A DNA stretch of 35,606 bases from Rhodobacterales bacterium (GCA_017303485.1 JAFLCY010000032.1:1-35606); one strand, 5' to 3'. Counted from the stretch's first letter, positions 20,534 through 28,721 are shown. A program made the numbers and translations. The notes: generated by a model not told the origin, from the sequence alone.

Positions 20534-21352
20534 ATGAAAGACGAACCCCGCAGCCACCCGTTCCGCGACTCGGTTGAGGACATCGCGGCGGCCAAGCGTA
20601 TCCCCGACACGCCGCAGACCCGCGCGCCGGCCTATCGCCTCGCCTTCGCCGACCACGATTTCCTGACGCGCGAGGAACTGCGCCCGGTGCGGCTGCAACT
20701 GGAACTCCTGAAGCCGCAGATGATCATGGACGAGCGCGGGATCGAATCGACCATCGTCCTGTTCGGCGGCGCCCGCATTCCCGCGCCGGAAAACCGGGAC
20801 AGCGCCCGGACGAAGGCGCTGTCCGACCTGTCGCACTACTATGACGAGGCCCGCCGCTTCGCGAGGCTGATGACCGAGCGCAGTCTCGCAAGCTATGGCC
20901 GCGAGAACGTGATCTGCACCGGCGGCGGTCCCGGCGTGATGGAGGCCGGAAACCGCGGCGCGGACGAGGCCGGGGGCCAGTCCATCGGCCTCAACATCGT
21001 CCTGCCGCACGAACAGGCTCCGAACCCCTATGTCACCCCTGACCTTTCCTTCAACTTCCACTACTTCGCCATCCGCAAGATGCATTTCCTGATGCGGGCC
21101 AAGGCGGTCTGCGTCTTCCCCGGCGGCTTCGGCACGATGGACGAGATGTTCGAAAGCCTGACCCTGATCCAGACCGGCCGGATGAAGAAGATCCCGTTCC
21201 TGCTGTTCGGGCGCGAGTGGTGGGAGAAGGTGGTGAACTGGAACCTTCTCGCCGAAGCGGGCGTTATCAGCCCCGAGGATCTGAGCCTGTTTGCCATGGT
21301 CGAGACGGCGGAAGAGGCGATCAGCGTGATCGACGGCTGGGACCTGCCCTAA
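20534..21352 (+). CDS. LOG-family protein (TIGR00730 type nucleotide 5'-monophosphate phosphoribohydrolase-like)
   Basis: The protein is 272 residues. LOG-family enzymes split the N-glycosidic bond of (cytokinin) nucleoside 5'-monophosphates. The two hallmark motifs are present: GGGPGVMEAGNRGA and PGGFGTMDEMFE. It is longer than plant-type LOGs because of an N-terminal about 70-residue extension (DEPRSHPFRDSVEDIAAAKRI), as seen in many bacterial members. The natural substrate here is unknown; purine nucleotide salvage or quality control is plausible. The ATG is preceded by AGGGACGACAG. Its end is close to hairpin repeat copy C. Confidence 0.88.
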   Translation: MKDEPRSHPFRDSVEDIAAAKRIPDTPQTRAPAYRLAFADHDFLTREELRPVRLQLELLKPQMIMDERGIESTIVLFGGARIPAPENRDSARTKALSDLSHYYDEARRFARLMTERSLASYGRENVICTGGGPGVMEAGNRGADEAGGQSIGLNIVLPHEQAPNPYVTPDLSFNFHYFAIRKMHFLMRAKAVCVFPGGFGTMDEMFESLTLIQTGRMKKIPFLLFGREWWEKVVNWNLLAEAGVISPEDLSLFAMVETAEEAISVIDGWDLP

Positions 21353-21358
21353 TTCCCC

Positions 21359-21381
21359 CGTAGGGTGCGCTACAGCGCACC
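21359..21381. repeat. CGTAGGGTG hairpin repeat, copy C
   Basis: CGTAGGGTG leads into the perfect dyad GGTGCGCT-AC-AGCGCACC (21364-21381). It lies between converging gene ends and reaches into the last codons of the NYN nuclease gene on the minus strand, so the repeat supplies that protein's C-terminus and stop codon. Confidence 0.7.
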
Positions 21382-21900
21382 TTCCTTCGCCTCCAGCCCG
21401 GTCAACCACACCTGCCCGTCCCGCATCCCGCCCCGGATCAGGAAGCCCGGCTTCAGCACCTCCGGATGCCGCTCGGCCCAGTCGCGGTAACGGTCGTTCG
21501 TCACGATCCGACAGCCGAAGTCCCGCGCGGTCTCCAGCAGGTAGGGGTCGGCCTGTGTCCCTTTCGGCACCACAAGGACCTGTCGGGCTTGCAGACCCAG
21601 CAGCCGGGCAAGGTCGCTGTCGTGCAGGTAGCGGCCAGCAAGTTTCCACCCCGCATTCGCATCGAAGACCACGCCCGGCACAAAGCCCAGCTCCTGCACA
21701 TGCCCGATCACGGCTTTCAAAGACGTCAGGCTGACCACACCATCCTGCCAGTGCATGACGTTCGACCCGTCGATCAGGATCCAGGCTTCGTCCGCAGCCG
21801 GAACGCCCTCCGACCGACGTTGCCGCAGGAACCAGAGAACCAGAAAAACCAGTGCCAGCGCTGCCGCGATCAGGGTCAGGAAAAGCGTTGTGTCGTCCAT
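21370..21900 (-). CDS. Membrane-anchored NYN/Zc3h12a-type ribonuclease domain protein
   Basis: A 176-residue protein with one N-terminal membrane helix (residues 6-26, followed by RQRR, so the rest should face the cytoplasm). A PIN-like NYN domain follows. WILIDGSNVMHW (Asp44), VVFDANAGWKL (Asp80), QADPYLLE (Asp118) and TNDRYRDW (Asp136, Asp140) give the acidic residues expected of a metal-dependent RNase active site. The target RNA is unknown. I chose ATG over a TTG one codon earlier. Its 3' end is inside hairpin repeat copy C, and it has repeat copy D and a tandem repeat upstream. The fold assignment is by motif only. Confidence 0.78.
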   Translation of the reverse strand: MDDTTLFLTLIAAALALVFLVLWFLRQRRSEGVPAADEAWILIDGSNVMHWQDGVVSLTSLKAVIGHVQELGFVPGVVFDANAGWKLAGRYLHDSDLARLLGLQARQVLVVPKGTQADPYLLETARDFGCRIVTNDRYRDWAERHPEVLKPGFLIRGGMRDGQVWLTGLEAKEGAL

Positions 21901-21983
21901 CAAATCGTCTGGTCCAAATCTGCTGTCCGCGAAAACCTACTTGCCTCTGCGCCGCCCTGCCAAGGGCCCTTACCCGACCGCCC

Positions 21984-22007
21984 CGTAGGGTGGGCGCTCC
22001 GCCCACC
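21984..22007. repeat. CGTAGGGTG hairpin repeat, copy D
   Basis: CGTAGGGTG continues into the perfect dyad GGTGGGCG-CTC-CGCCCACC (21989-22007). Unlike the other three copies it is not between converging genes but upstream of the NYN nuclease gene (about 85 bp from its start), after the YcaQ gene end. Confidence 0.7.
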
Positions 22008-22063
22008 ATCCATCCAAAGCCGATTCGCCCCACATGGTTAACGCCCTCCCATCTGCACGCGCG

Positions 22064-22105
22064 TATGCATGGAAGTCATACGCTTTGAATATGCATGGAA
22101 TACGC
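22064..22105. repeat. Tandem imperfect repeat of TATGCATGGAA...TACGC
   Basis: Unit 1 is TATGCATGGAAgtcaTACGC (22064-22083) and unit 2 is TATGCATGGAATACGC (22090-22105), lacking the four bases gtca; start-to-start distance is 26 bp. The first unit also sits in a dyad GCGTATG (22061-22067) / CATACGC (22077-22083). It lies about 40 bp after the YcaQ gene stop and 160 bp upstream of the NYN gene, in a locally AT-rich stretch. It could be an operator or a remnant. No known binding motif is recognised. Confidence 0.6.
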
Positions 22106-22143
22106 CGGCAACACCCCGGATTCGCCAAATTACCACTGCGTTC

Positions 22144-23355
22144 TCAGATACTTGGCCGCCCTACCGTCTCCCGCTCCCACCCGTCCAGAAACTCCACCCT
22201 CTCGCAGCCCGAGAATCCCGCCAGCCGGTCCAGCTCCGCCTCCAGCTTCGCCCTCCGGCCCTTGGTCAGCTTCACCCCGGCTTCCGGCCAAAATGCCTTG
22301 ACCCGCAACGCCCCGGCCTCCCGGAACGCCTTCACGTCGATCCGGCCCACCAGCCTTTCCCCCTCCAGCACCGGGAAGACATAATAGCCCCAGACCCGCT
22401 TCGGTTCGGGCACGAAGACCTCGATCCGGTAGTAGAACCCGAACAGGAACTCCGCCCGGTCGCGGTCCCTCAGCGCAGGGTCGAAGGGCGAGAGGATGCG
22501 AAGGCGCGGGGTCGGCTCCGGTGGCACTTCATCCAGAATCTCGGGGAAAATGAATACCTTGCGGCGCTGACCCTGGGCGCCTTCGACCTCCGCCTCGATG
22601 ATCTCGCCGCGCACGAGGGCCTCCCGGCACCAAAGCTTCGCCGCCTCCGGCCCCACGGCCTTCCAGTAGGCCGCGATCTCGCCGCTGGTCCCGAACCCCA
22701 GCTGCCGCAGGGCGCTGCGGCAGGCCCAGTCCGTCACCGCCTCCGCCGGAACCTCCGCCCGGTGGGCTTCGGGGATCACCCGTTCCGTCAGGTCATAGAT
22801 CTTGGCGAAACCGTCCCGCCGGGACACGGCGATACGCCCCGTCCGCCACAGCCATTCCAGCGCGGTCTTCGACGGATGCCAGTCCCACCAGCCGCCCTTG
22901 CCCCGGACCTCTCCCTCGCCGACATCGGCGGTGCCCACCGGGCCGTCCTTGGCTATCCGATTGAGAATATTGTCGAATTGTTCTTCATACCCATCGCGGA
23001 ACCAGGCCTTCCAGTTCTTGTGCAGCTTTTCCTCGTCGCGCCTGAACCGATGCTGCCAGACCCCATGCAGCCGCGTGGGCAGGATCGAGGCGTCATGCGT
23101 CCAATGCTCCCAAAGGCTGCGGTCCCGCTCCAGAAGCCGCTTCAGCGCGGGGGGGCGGAACGACTGCCGCCGCGACCAGAGGATCATCTCATGCGCCCGC
23201 GCGACGGTGTTGATGCTGTCGACCTGCACAAAGCCGATCCGCTCGATCAGGTCATGCAGGGCCTGCCCCGTGGCCGGACCGACCGGCGCTTCGGACAAAG
23301 CGTGACGCTCAAGAAACAGGCGGCGGGCGCGGGGGTTCGGGATCAGTTCGGGCAT
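22144..23355 (-). CDS. YcaQ-family winged-helix DNA glycosylase
   Basis: A 403-residue protein of the YcaQ/AlkX (HTH_42) family, whose characterised members unhook DNA interstrand crosslinks and remove bulky N7 adducts. The N-terminal part has RIGFVQVDSINTVARAHEMIL, where QVD is the catalytic QxD motif of the family. RLLERDRSLWEHWTHDASILP and the C-terminal SPFDPALRDRDRAEFLFGFYYRIEV and GYYVFPVLEGERLVGRIDVK are also typical. I chose ATG over a TTG two codons upstream. The ribosome site is weak. It is divergent from the antiporter gene. Naming it ycaQ would overstate orthology, so the symbol is left blank. Confidence 0.9.
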   Translation of the reverse strand: MPELIPNPRARRLFLERHALSEAPVGPATGQALHDLIERIGFVQVDSINTVARAHEMILWSRRQSFRPPALKRLLERDRSLWEHWTHDASILPTRLHGVWQHRFRRDEEKLHKNWKAWFRDGYEEQFDNILNRIAKDGPVGTADVGEGEVRGKGGWWDWHPSKTALEWLWRTGRIAVSRRDGFAKIYDLTERVIPEAHRAEVPAEAVTDWACRSALRQLGFGTSGEIAAYWKAVGPEAAKLWCREALVRGEIIEAEVEGAQGQRRKVFIFPEILDEVPPEPTPRLRILSPFDPALRDRDRAEFLFGFYYRIEVFVPEPKRVWGYYVFPVLEGERLVGRIDVKAFREAGALRVKAFWPEAGVKLTKGRRAKLEAELDRLAGFSGCERVEFLDGWERETVGRPSI

Positions 23356-23426
23356 CGCCAAGCGGTATCATTACAAGTTGTTTCCACGAAAGCCGGAATT
23401 GTGACCAAAAGCACGGTTCCACCCAG

Positions 23427-23454
23427 TTGCAAACGGCCGATCCGTGCCTACTAT
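23427..23454 (+). promoter_or_regulatory. Candidate promoter of the CPA2 antiporter gene
   Basis: TTGCAA (23427-23432) and TACTAT (23449-23454) are 16 bp apart, a good match to a sigma-70-type promoter. Transcription would begin near 23461, which excludes protein starts upstream and supports the TTG start at 23538 with a leader of about 77 bases. Confidence 0.5.
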
Positions 23455-23537
23455 CCCGTTGTCTCCTGACAAATATTCCCGAAACCCGTTTGGCTGCGCC
23501 GGCTTACCGAAGCGAGGCCGGAAAGAACCGCGAAGCA

Positions 23538-24920
23538 TTGCCGCACGATACGCCCCTGATCAGCATCCTTGTCGCCGGTTTCGGCCTGGCCTTCTTTTTC
23601 GGTCTTCTGGCGCAGCGCCTGAAGCTGCCGCTGATCGCGGGCTACCTGATCGCAGGCGTGGTGATCGGACCGTTCACACCCGGCTACGTCGCCGACATGG
23701 GGCTGGCCACCGAACTGGCCGAGCTTGGGGTGATCCTCCTGATGTTCGGGGTCGGGCTGCACTTCTCGCCGCGCGACCTGATGGCGGTGAAGGCCATCGC
23801 CGTGCCGGGCGCGCTGGGGCAGATATTGGTGGCCACGGCCTTCGGCACCGCAATGGGTTGGGCCATCGGCTGGAACCTTGGCGCGGCGCTGATCTTTGGT
23901 CTCGCCTTGTCGGTCGCCTCGACCGTCGTGCTTCTCCGCGCCTTGCAGGACCGTGAGCTTGTCACGACCGACAAGGGCCGCGTCGCTGTCGGCTGGCTGA
24001 TCGTCGAGGATCTGGTGATGGTCCTGTGCCTCGTCCTCATCCCGCCGCTCGCCGGCCTTCTGGGTGGTACAGCCATCCCGGTCGCGGAGGAGGCCGAGGC
24101 CGTGGCAGAGGTCACCAGCAACATTGGCATCGGCCCCATCGCGGCCACGGTTCTGATCACGCTGGCCAAGGCCGCCGCCTTCGTTGCCCTGATGCTGATC
24201 ATCGGCCGCCGGGTGATCCCCTGGGTCCTGCACCTCGTCTCGCAGACCCGCTCGCGCGAGCTGTTCCGGCTTGCCGTCCTCGCCATTGCGCTGGGCGTTG
24301 CCTACGGCGCGACGAATCTTTTCGGTGTCTCCTTCGCGCTGGGAGCCTTCTTCGCCGGGATGGTGATGTCCTCCTCGACCCTGTCGCAGCAGGCCATGCG
24401 CGAGACGCTGCCACTGCGCGATGCCTTCGCCGTGCTGTTCTTCGTCTCGGTCGGGATGCTGTTCAATCCGGGCATCATCCTTGAATCGCCGTTTTCCCTG
24501 CTGGTGACGGTTGTGATCATCATCTTCGTCAAATCGGTCGCCGCCTATTACATCGTGCGCGGCTTCGGCCATGACCACGACAAGGCGCTGACCATCGCGG
24601 CAAGTCTGGCGCAGATCGGAGAGTTTTCCTTCATTCTCATAAGCATGGGGGTGACGCTGGATATCGTTCCGGTCGAGGCGCGCGATCTGGTGGTCGCAGG
24701 GGCGATGATCTCGATCCTGGCCAATCCCTTGCTGTTTCACCTCCTCGACCGGCGCGAGGTGCGGAAGGCGGCGCGTCGTGAGGCGTCGGCGGCGGCTGCG
24801 GCTGCGGAGGCTGAAACCGAGGAGCCCGACAACGAGGCCCCAGCCGAGCAGGCGTCTAGATCTGTCGCCCCGTCAGAAGCTTCGGCAGCTCTCCCGTCAA
24901 GCCCGCCGCCTGCCGGATGA
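23538..24920 (+). CDS. CPA2-family cation:proton antiporter (YbaL/KefB-like, no RCK domain)
   Basis: Inner membrane transporter, 460 residues, expected to exchange K+ or Na+ for H+. About 12-13 hydrophobic helices are visible. LKLPLIAGYLIAGVVIGPFTPG (29-49) and LGVILLMFGVGLHFSPRDLM are the CPA2 opening, and FALGAFFAGMVMSS is another signature. It has no C-terminal TrkA-N/RCK domain as in KefB/YbaL; instead residues from about 405 are an Ala/Glu/Pro-rich tail. No ATG lies before residue 50, so a TTG giving MPHDTPLISI, the usual family opening, is the best start. Its last 65 bp overlap the 3' end of the UbiH-type gene on the other strand. Confidence 0.88.
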   Translation: MPHDTPLISILVAGFGLAFFFGLLAQRLKLPLIAGYLIAGVVIGPFTPGYVADMGLATELAELGVILLMFGVGLHFSPRDLMAVKAIAVPGALGQILVATAFGTAMGWAIGWNLGAALIFGLALSVASTVVLLRALQDRELVTTDKGRVAVGWLIVEDLVMVLCLVLIPPLAGLLGGTAIPVAEEAEAVAEVTSNIGIGPIAATVLITLAKAAAFVALMLIIGRRVIPWVLHLVSQTRSRELFRLAVLAIALGVAYGATNLFGVSFALGAFFAGMVMSSSTLSQQAMRETLPLRDAFAVLFFVSVGMLFNPGIILESPFSLLVTVVIIIFVKSVAAYYIVRGFGHDHDKALTIAASLAQIGEFSFILISMGVTLDIVPVEARDLVVAGAMISILANPLLFHLLDRREVRKAARREASAAAAAAEAETEEPDNEAPAEQASRSVAPSEASAALPSSPPPAG

Positions 24921-26085
24921 AGCCGCGGCGCAGGGATGGCAGGGCATTCACCACGCCCATGCCAAGGTCGCGACCCAGACGCAGCAGCGGATTGTCGCTG
25001 GAAAACAGCCGGTTGACTGAATCCATCCCCAGTGCCAGCGCGGTGGAATCGAACCGCCGCCAGCGCTGATATTCCTCCAGCGCGGTCGGGCTGCCGGGTT
25101 CCTCCCCCCGCCGCCGCGCCAGGATCAAGACCTCGGCCAGCGCCGCGACATCGCGCAGGCCAAGGTTCAAACCTTGCCCCGCGATGGGGTGGACACCATG
25201 CGCCGCGTCGCCCACCAGCGCCAGGCGGGGGGCCACGAAGCGCTCGGCCAGCGACAGCGACAGGGGGTAGGTGAACCGATCCCCCGCCAGGCCGATCTCG
25301 CCAAGAAAATCGCCGAAGCGGGGACGCAGGGCCTTTAGATACTCGGCATCCGGCAGCGCCTGGATGGCCTCGGCGGTCGCGTCGGTCTCGCTCCAGACGA
25401 TGCTGGAATGGTGCCCGCCCTTCAGCGGCAATATCGCCAGCGGGCCGGAGGGCATGAAGAACTGGTGCGCAATGCCCTGATGGTCCTTCTCGTGCCGGAT
25501 CGCGGTGACGAGTGCGGTCTGTCCGTAGCCCCAGCCGATCCGCCGGATTCCTGCCCGCGCCGCCACGCCAGAGCCGCGCCCGTCGCAGCCGACGAGCAGC
25601 CCGGCAGTCAGTCTGCGCCCCGACGCCAGCGTCACCGTCACGCCGGACCCATCAACTTCTTGCGCCTGAACGGTTTCGCCCGACAGAAGCGTGATCCCCG
25701 GCACCGTCTGCATCGCATCAAGGAAGGCCGCGTAGAGATGCCGGTCCTCCAGCATGTGCCCCATCGGGCCTTCCTCGATCTCGGCGGCGTCGAAATGCAG
25801 GAAGAAGGGTGCGGAGCCTTCACCTGCCCTGCCGTCCGAGGCCTTGATCTTTAGCATCGGCTGCGCCTTGTCGGCGACACCGGGCCAGACCCCGATGGCG
25901 GTCAGAAGCCGCACCGAGGCGATGGCCAGCGCGTAGGCCCGCCCGTCGAACCCGGCTTCGGCACGGGTCCGGGCGGGACGGGCGTCCACAACCGTGACGC
26001 TGAAGCCCCCCCGCGCCAGCGCCAGAGCCAGGGCCGGGCCGTTCAGCCCCCCGCCCGCGATCAGGATGTCGGTGTCCCAGGTCAT
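24856..26085 (-). CDS. UbiH/UbiF-family FAD-dependent hydroxylase (ubiquinone biosynthesis)
   Basis: Flavin monooxygenase of 409 residues, expected to hydroxylate the ubiquinone ring. ILIAGGGLNGPALALALARGG (7-27) is the FAD dinucleotide-binding loop, LLVGCDGRGSGVAARAG is the DG motif, and LALVGDAAHGVHPIAGQGLN is the second FAD motif. Which ring position it attacks cannot be told; alphaproteobacteria often use one enzyme (UbiL) for more than one step. It overlaps the antiporter gene tail-to-tail by 65 bp. It is divergent from the amidase gene across 76 bp. Confidence 0.9.
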   Translation of the reverse strand: MTWDTDILIAGGGLNGPALALALARGGFSVTVVDARPARTRAEAGFDGRAYALAIASVRLLTAIGVWPGVADKAQPMLKIKASDGRAGEGSAPFFLHFDAAEIEEGPMGHMLEDRHLYAAFLDAMQTVPGITLLSGETVQAQEVDGSGVTVTLASGRRLTAGLLVGCDGRGSGVAARAGIRRIGWGYGQTALVTAIRHEKDHQGIAHQFFMPSGPLAILPLKGGHHSSIVWSETDATAEAIQALPDAEYLKALRPRFGDFLGEIGLAGDRFTYPLSLSLAERFVAPRLALVGDAAHGVHPIAGQGLNLGLRDVAALAEVLILARRRGEEPGSPTALEEYQRWRRFDSTALALGMDSVNRLFSSDNPLLRLGRDLGMGVVNALPSLRRGFIRQAAGLTGELPKLLTGRQI

Positions 26086-26112
26086 CCCCTCTTCTTAGCC
26101 CGCCACGACGGA

Positions 26113-26141
26113 TTGTCCATGCGTCGGCAAGCCGCTACCGT
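26113..26141 (+). promoter_or_regulatory. Candidate promoter of the amidase gene
   Basis: TTGTCC (26113-26118) and TACCGT (26136-26141) are 17 bp apart, in the gap between the divergent UbiH-type and amidase genes. The spacing is ideal but the -10 is a moderate match. Confidence 0.35.
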
Positions 26142-26161
26142 TCCGGAAAACGGGGGTTGGG

Positions 26162-27493
26162 ATGAGCGGAACCTGGGCGAACATGACGGCGGCCGACCTT
26201 GGGCGGGGCATCGGGACGGGAAAGATCAACCCGGTCGAACTGGCCGAAGCCTTCCTGGACCGGATCGAGACCCATCCGCTCGCCCCCCGCATCTATGCCC
26301 GTGCGACCCCGGCCCGGGCTCGGGGCGAGGCGATGGCGGCGGCGGCGCGCGCCAAGGCGGGGTTGCGCAAGGGTCTGCTGGACGGCGTTCCGGTCAGCTG
26401 GAAGGACCTGTTCGACACGGCGGGGGTGGCAACCGAGGCAGGGTCGGCGCTGTTGAAGGGACGGACGCCCGACCGCGATGCCGCGGTGCTGGAAACTGCT
26501 ACGCTTCAGGGTCTCGTCTGTCTCGGCAAGACGCATATGTCGGAACTCGCCTTCTCCGGCCTTGGCCTGAACCCGGTGACGGCGACGCCGCCCTGCCTGA
26601 ACGACGACAAGGCGGTACCGGGCGGCTCCTCCTCGGGCGCGGCGGCTTCGGTGGCCTTCGGGCTTGCCCCGGCGGCGATCGGGTCCGATACAGGCGGCTC
26701 GGTGCGGATTCCCGCGGCCTGGAACGATCTCGTCGGCCTGAAGACCACCGCGGGAAGCCTGCCTCTGGCCGGGGCGGTGCCACTTTGCGAACGCTTCGAC
26801 ACCATCGGCCCGCTGGCCCATTCGGTCGAGGATTGCGCGCTCCTCCTTGCCGCGATCAGCGGCGATCCGGTGGCGGACCTTGCGGGGGTGGACCTTTCGG
26901 GCGCACGGCTTGCCGTGCTGGAGACGGTGGCGCTGGATGACCTGCGCAACCGGCCGGCGCAGGGGTTCGAGGATGCGGTGGCGCGGCTGGGCCGGGCCGG
27001 AGCCCGGATCGACCGGATCAGCGTGCCGGAAGTCGCCGAGGCAATGGCGCTTGCCGCAACGCTTTTCACAGCCGAGGCCTATGGCATCTGGCGCGAGGTG
27101 ATCGAGGCCGCCCCGCAGAAGATGTTCCCCCGCATCCTGGAGCGATTTCGGTCCGGGGCCGGCGTCGCGGCGATGGACTATGTCGCGGGCTGGCGCAGGC
27201 TTGAGGATATCCGGCGGATCTGGATCGAAAGGACGGCGGTCTTCGATGCCGTCCTGCTGCCCACCTCGCCGATCCTCCCGCCGGATGCAAACCGGCTGAT
27301 GACAGACGACGCCTATTATGTGACCGAAAACCTGCTGGCCCTGCGCAACACAAGGATCGGCAACCTGATGGGCGTCTGCGCGCTGACGTTGCCGACCTCG
27401 CAGCCATCCTGCGGGATCAGCTTCCTGGGCGCGGCTGGACAGGAAGCGCGCCTCTTGCGGCTGGGCGCGGCGGCGGAACGGGCGCTTCTCTAG
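26162..27493 (+). CDS. Amidase signature family protein
   Basis: Hydrolase of 443 residues in the amidase signature family, using a Ser-cisSer-Lys triad. PVSWKDLFDTAG has the catalytic Lys, PGGSSSGAAASVAFG the glycine/serine-rich signature with the cis-Ser, and IGSDTGGSVRIPAA the nucleophilic Ser. The C-terminal part (DYVAGWRRLEDIRRIW, DAVLLPTSPILPP) is normal for the family. It is not obviously GatA, as no gatC or gatB is nearby, and the substrate is unknown. The ATG has GGGGTTGGG before it. The gene is divergent from the UbiH-type gene. Confidence 0.9.
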   Translation: MSGTWANMTAADLGRGIGTGKINPVELAEAFLDRIETHPLAPRIYARATPARARGEAMAAAARAKAGLRKGLLDGVPVSWKDLFDTAGVATEAGSALLKGRTPDRDAAVLETATLQGLVCLGKTHMSELAFSGLGLNPVTATPPCLNDDKAVPGGSSSGAAASVAFGLAPAAIGSDTGGSVRIPAAWNDLVGLKTTAGSLPLAGAVPLCERFDTIGPLAHSVEDCALLLAAISGDPVADLAGVDLSGARLAVLETVALDDLRNRPAQGFEDAVARLGRAGARIDRISVPEVAEAMALAATLFTAEAYGIWREVIEAAPQKMFPRILERFRSGAGVAAMDYVAGWRRLEDIRRIWIERTAVFDAVLLPTSPILPPDANRLMTDDAYYVTENLLALRNTRIGNLMGVCALTLPTSQPSCGISFLGAAGQEARLLRLGAAAERALL

Positions 27494-27652
27494 CACGGCT
27501 TCGCCCTCACGCACTACATCCGGAAATGTGTCCCTGACGCATCACGTCGGCATTCTGCGACCGGCGAAAGCCCCGCAATTGTTGTCGGATCAGGCTTCGG
27601 GGCGCAGCATTCAACCATTGATTGCGTTTCTCAGACCATGGGAGGCCATAAA

Positions 27653-28702
27653 ATGAAGCTGGGTTTCGTCACACTCGCGGCTGTTCTTGCCGGATTGCCA
27701 GCCCAGGCAGAAGAGCCGCTGACCCTGAGTTTCTCGGGAACCGTGGCCGGGGGATGGCTGGACTTTCAGTCGATCTCCTCCAGCGGCGACGGTTACGGCT
27801 ATGATGGCGCGGTCGTGCAGTTGAAGGCGGATGCCGCCGCCGACTATGCCATCACCGAAACCCTCTCCGTGGGCCTTGCCGGCAGGCTGAGCGCGCGGGA
27901 GGGCACCCAGGCGAGGTACGATGGAATCAACCTTGCATTTGGGCAATTGCCCGGAGAGTTCGGCACATTCGATCTTGACCTTGCCGCCTATCTGTCTGCC
28001 GGTCCCCTGGTCCTGTATTATGGCGACGTGGAATCCTCGTTCAGCTTTGCCACGCTGGATATCGGATCGGACCGGTCCCCGATAAGTGCGGACGGGGCGA
28101 TCCTGATGAACATCGGCGGCGGTATGGGAACTGCTGGCAGGCCCCTGTCGGACACGTCCGCACTGGACCCAAGATACTATACGTCGCGAACCACGCGGGC
28201 CGATCTTCGGCTTGGCGAATTTACCGCCTCGGTTTCACGGTCGAGCAATGACCGGGGCGATGCCGAAAGTGCGGGGTTGAGATGGACCACGGATCTGGGT
28301 GACGTGAAGCTTGCCATCGGAGCCGGATTTGAACGCGGCCCGCCCACAGGCTTTCCGCAAGTCGACTACCGGTCCTTTGGCGGGTCCGTGCAATTCAAGG
28401 GATTCACCTTTGTGATCAGTGACGTCCGACAGCTCCGGAAGCTGGGGCTTCCTGACTATGATCTCCACTACCGCGGCTATTCGGCGTCCTATGATTTCGG
28501 CGCCATCGTTGTCGGCGCTTCGCGCGCCAGGCAGGATTCGCCAATGGGCTTTCCTTCCGTCTTCGTGGGCGAGGCAAAGGCCTATTGGCTGGGCTGGGAC
28601 ATCAATGAGACGTCGAGCCTAGATTTCGAGATGTCCGAAAGCGATTACCAGACCGGCAATGACGTTGACGCGATGAGCCTGGTCTATTCCTATCGCTTCT
28701 GA
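27653..28702 (+). CDS. Porin-like outer membrane beta-barrel protein
   Basis: A 349-residue exported protein with signal peptide MKLGFVTLAAVLAGLPAQA (cleavage after 19). Many alternating hydrophobic strands, aromatic girdle residues, Gly/Ser/Asp-rich turns and a C-terminal SYRF ending in Phe are typical of outer membrane barrels recognised by BamA. It resembles Rhodobacteraceae general porins (strand-like LTLSFSGTVAGGWLDF, YDGAVVQLKADAAADYAI). The substrate is not known. I chose the ATG with GGGAGG seven bases upstream. By eye it is less GC-rich than its neighbours, mainly from freer codon choice. It sits alone between an amidase and rlmH, ending 19 bp from rlmH. Confidence 0.78.
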   Translation: MKLGFVTLAAVLAGLPAQAEEPLTLSFSGTVAGGWLDFQSISSSGDGYGYDGAVVQLKADAAADYAITETLSVGLAGRLSAREGTQARYDGINLAFGQLPGEFGTFDLDLAAYLSAGPLVLYYGDVESSFSFATLDIGSDRSPISADGAILMNIGGGMGTAGRPLSDTSALDPRYYTSRTTRADLRLGEFTASVSRSSNDRGDAESAGLRWTTDLGDVKLAIGAGFERGPPTGFPQVDYRSFGGSVQFKGFTFVISDVRQLRKLGLPDYDLHYRGYSASYDFGAIVVGASRARQDSPMGFPSVFVGEAKAYWLGWDINETSSLDFEMSESDYQTGNDVDAMSLVYSYRF

Positions 28703-28721
28703 TCCTGGAGCGGATCGGGCG

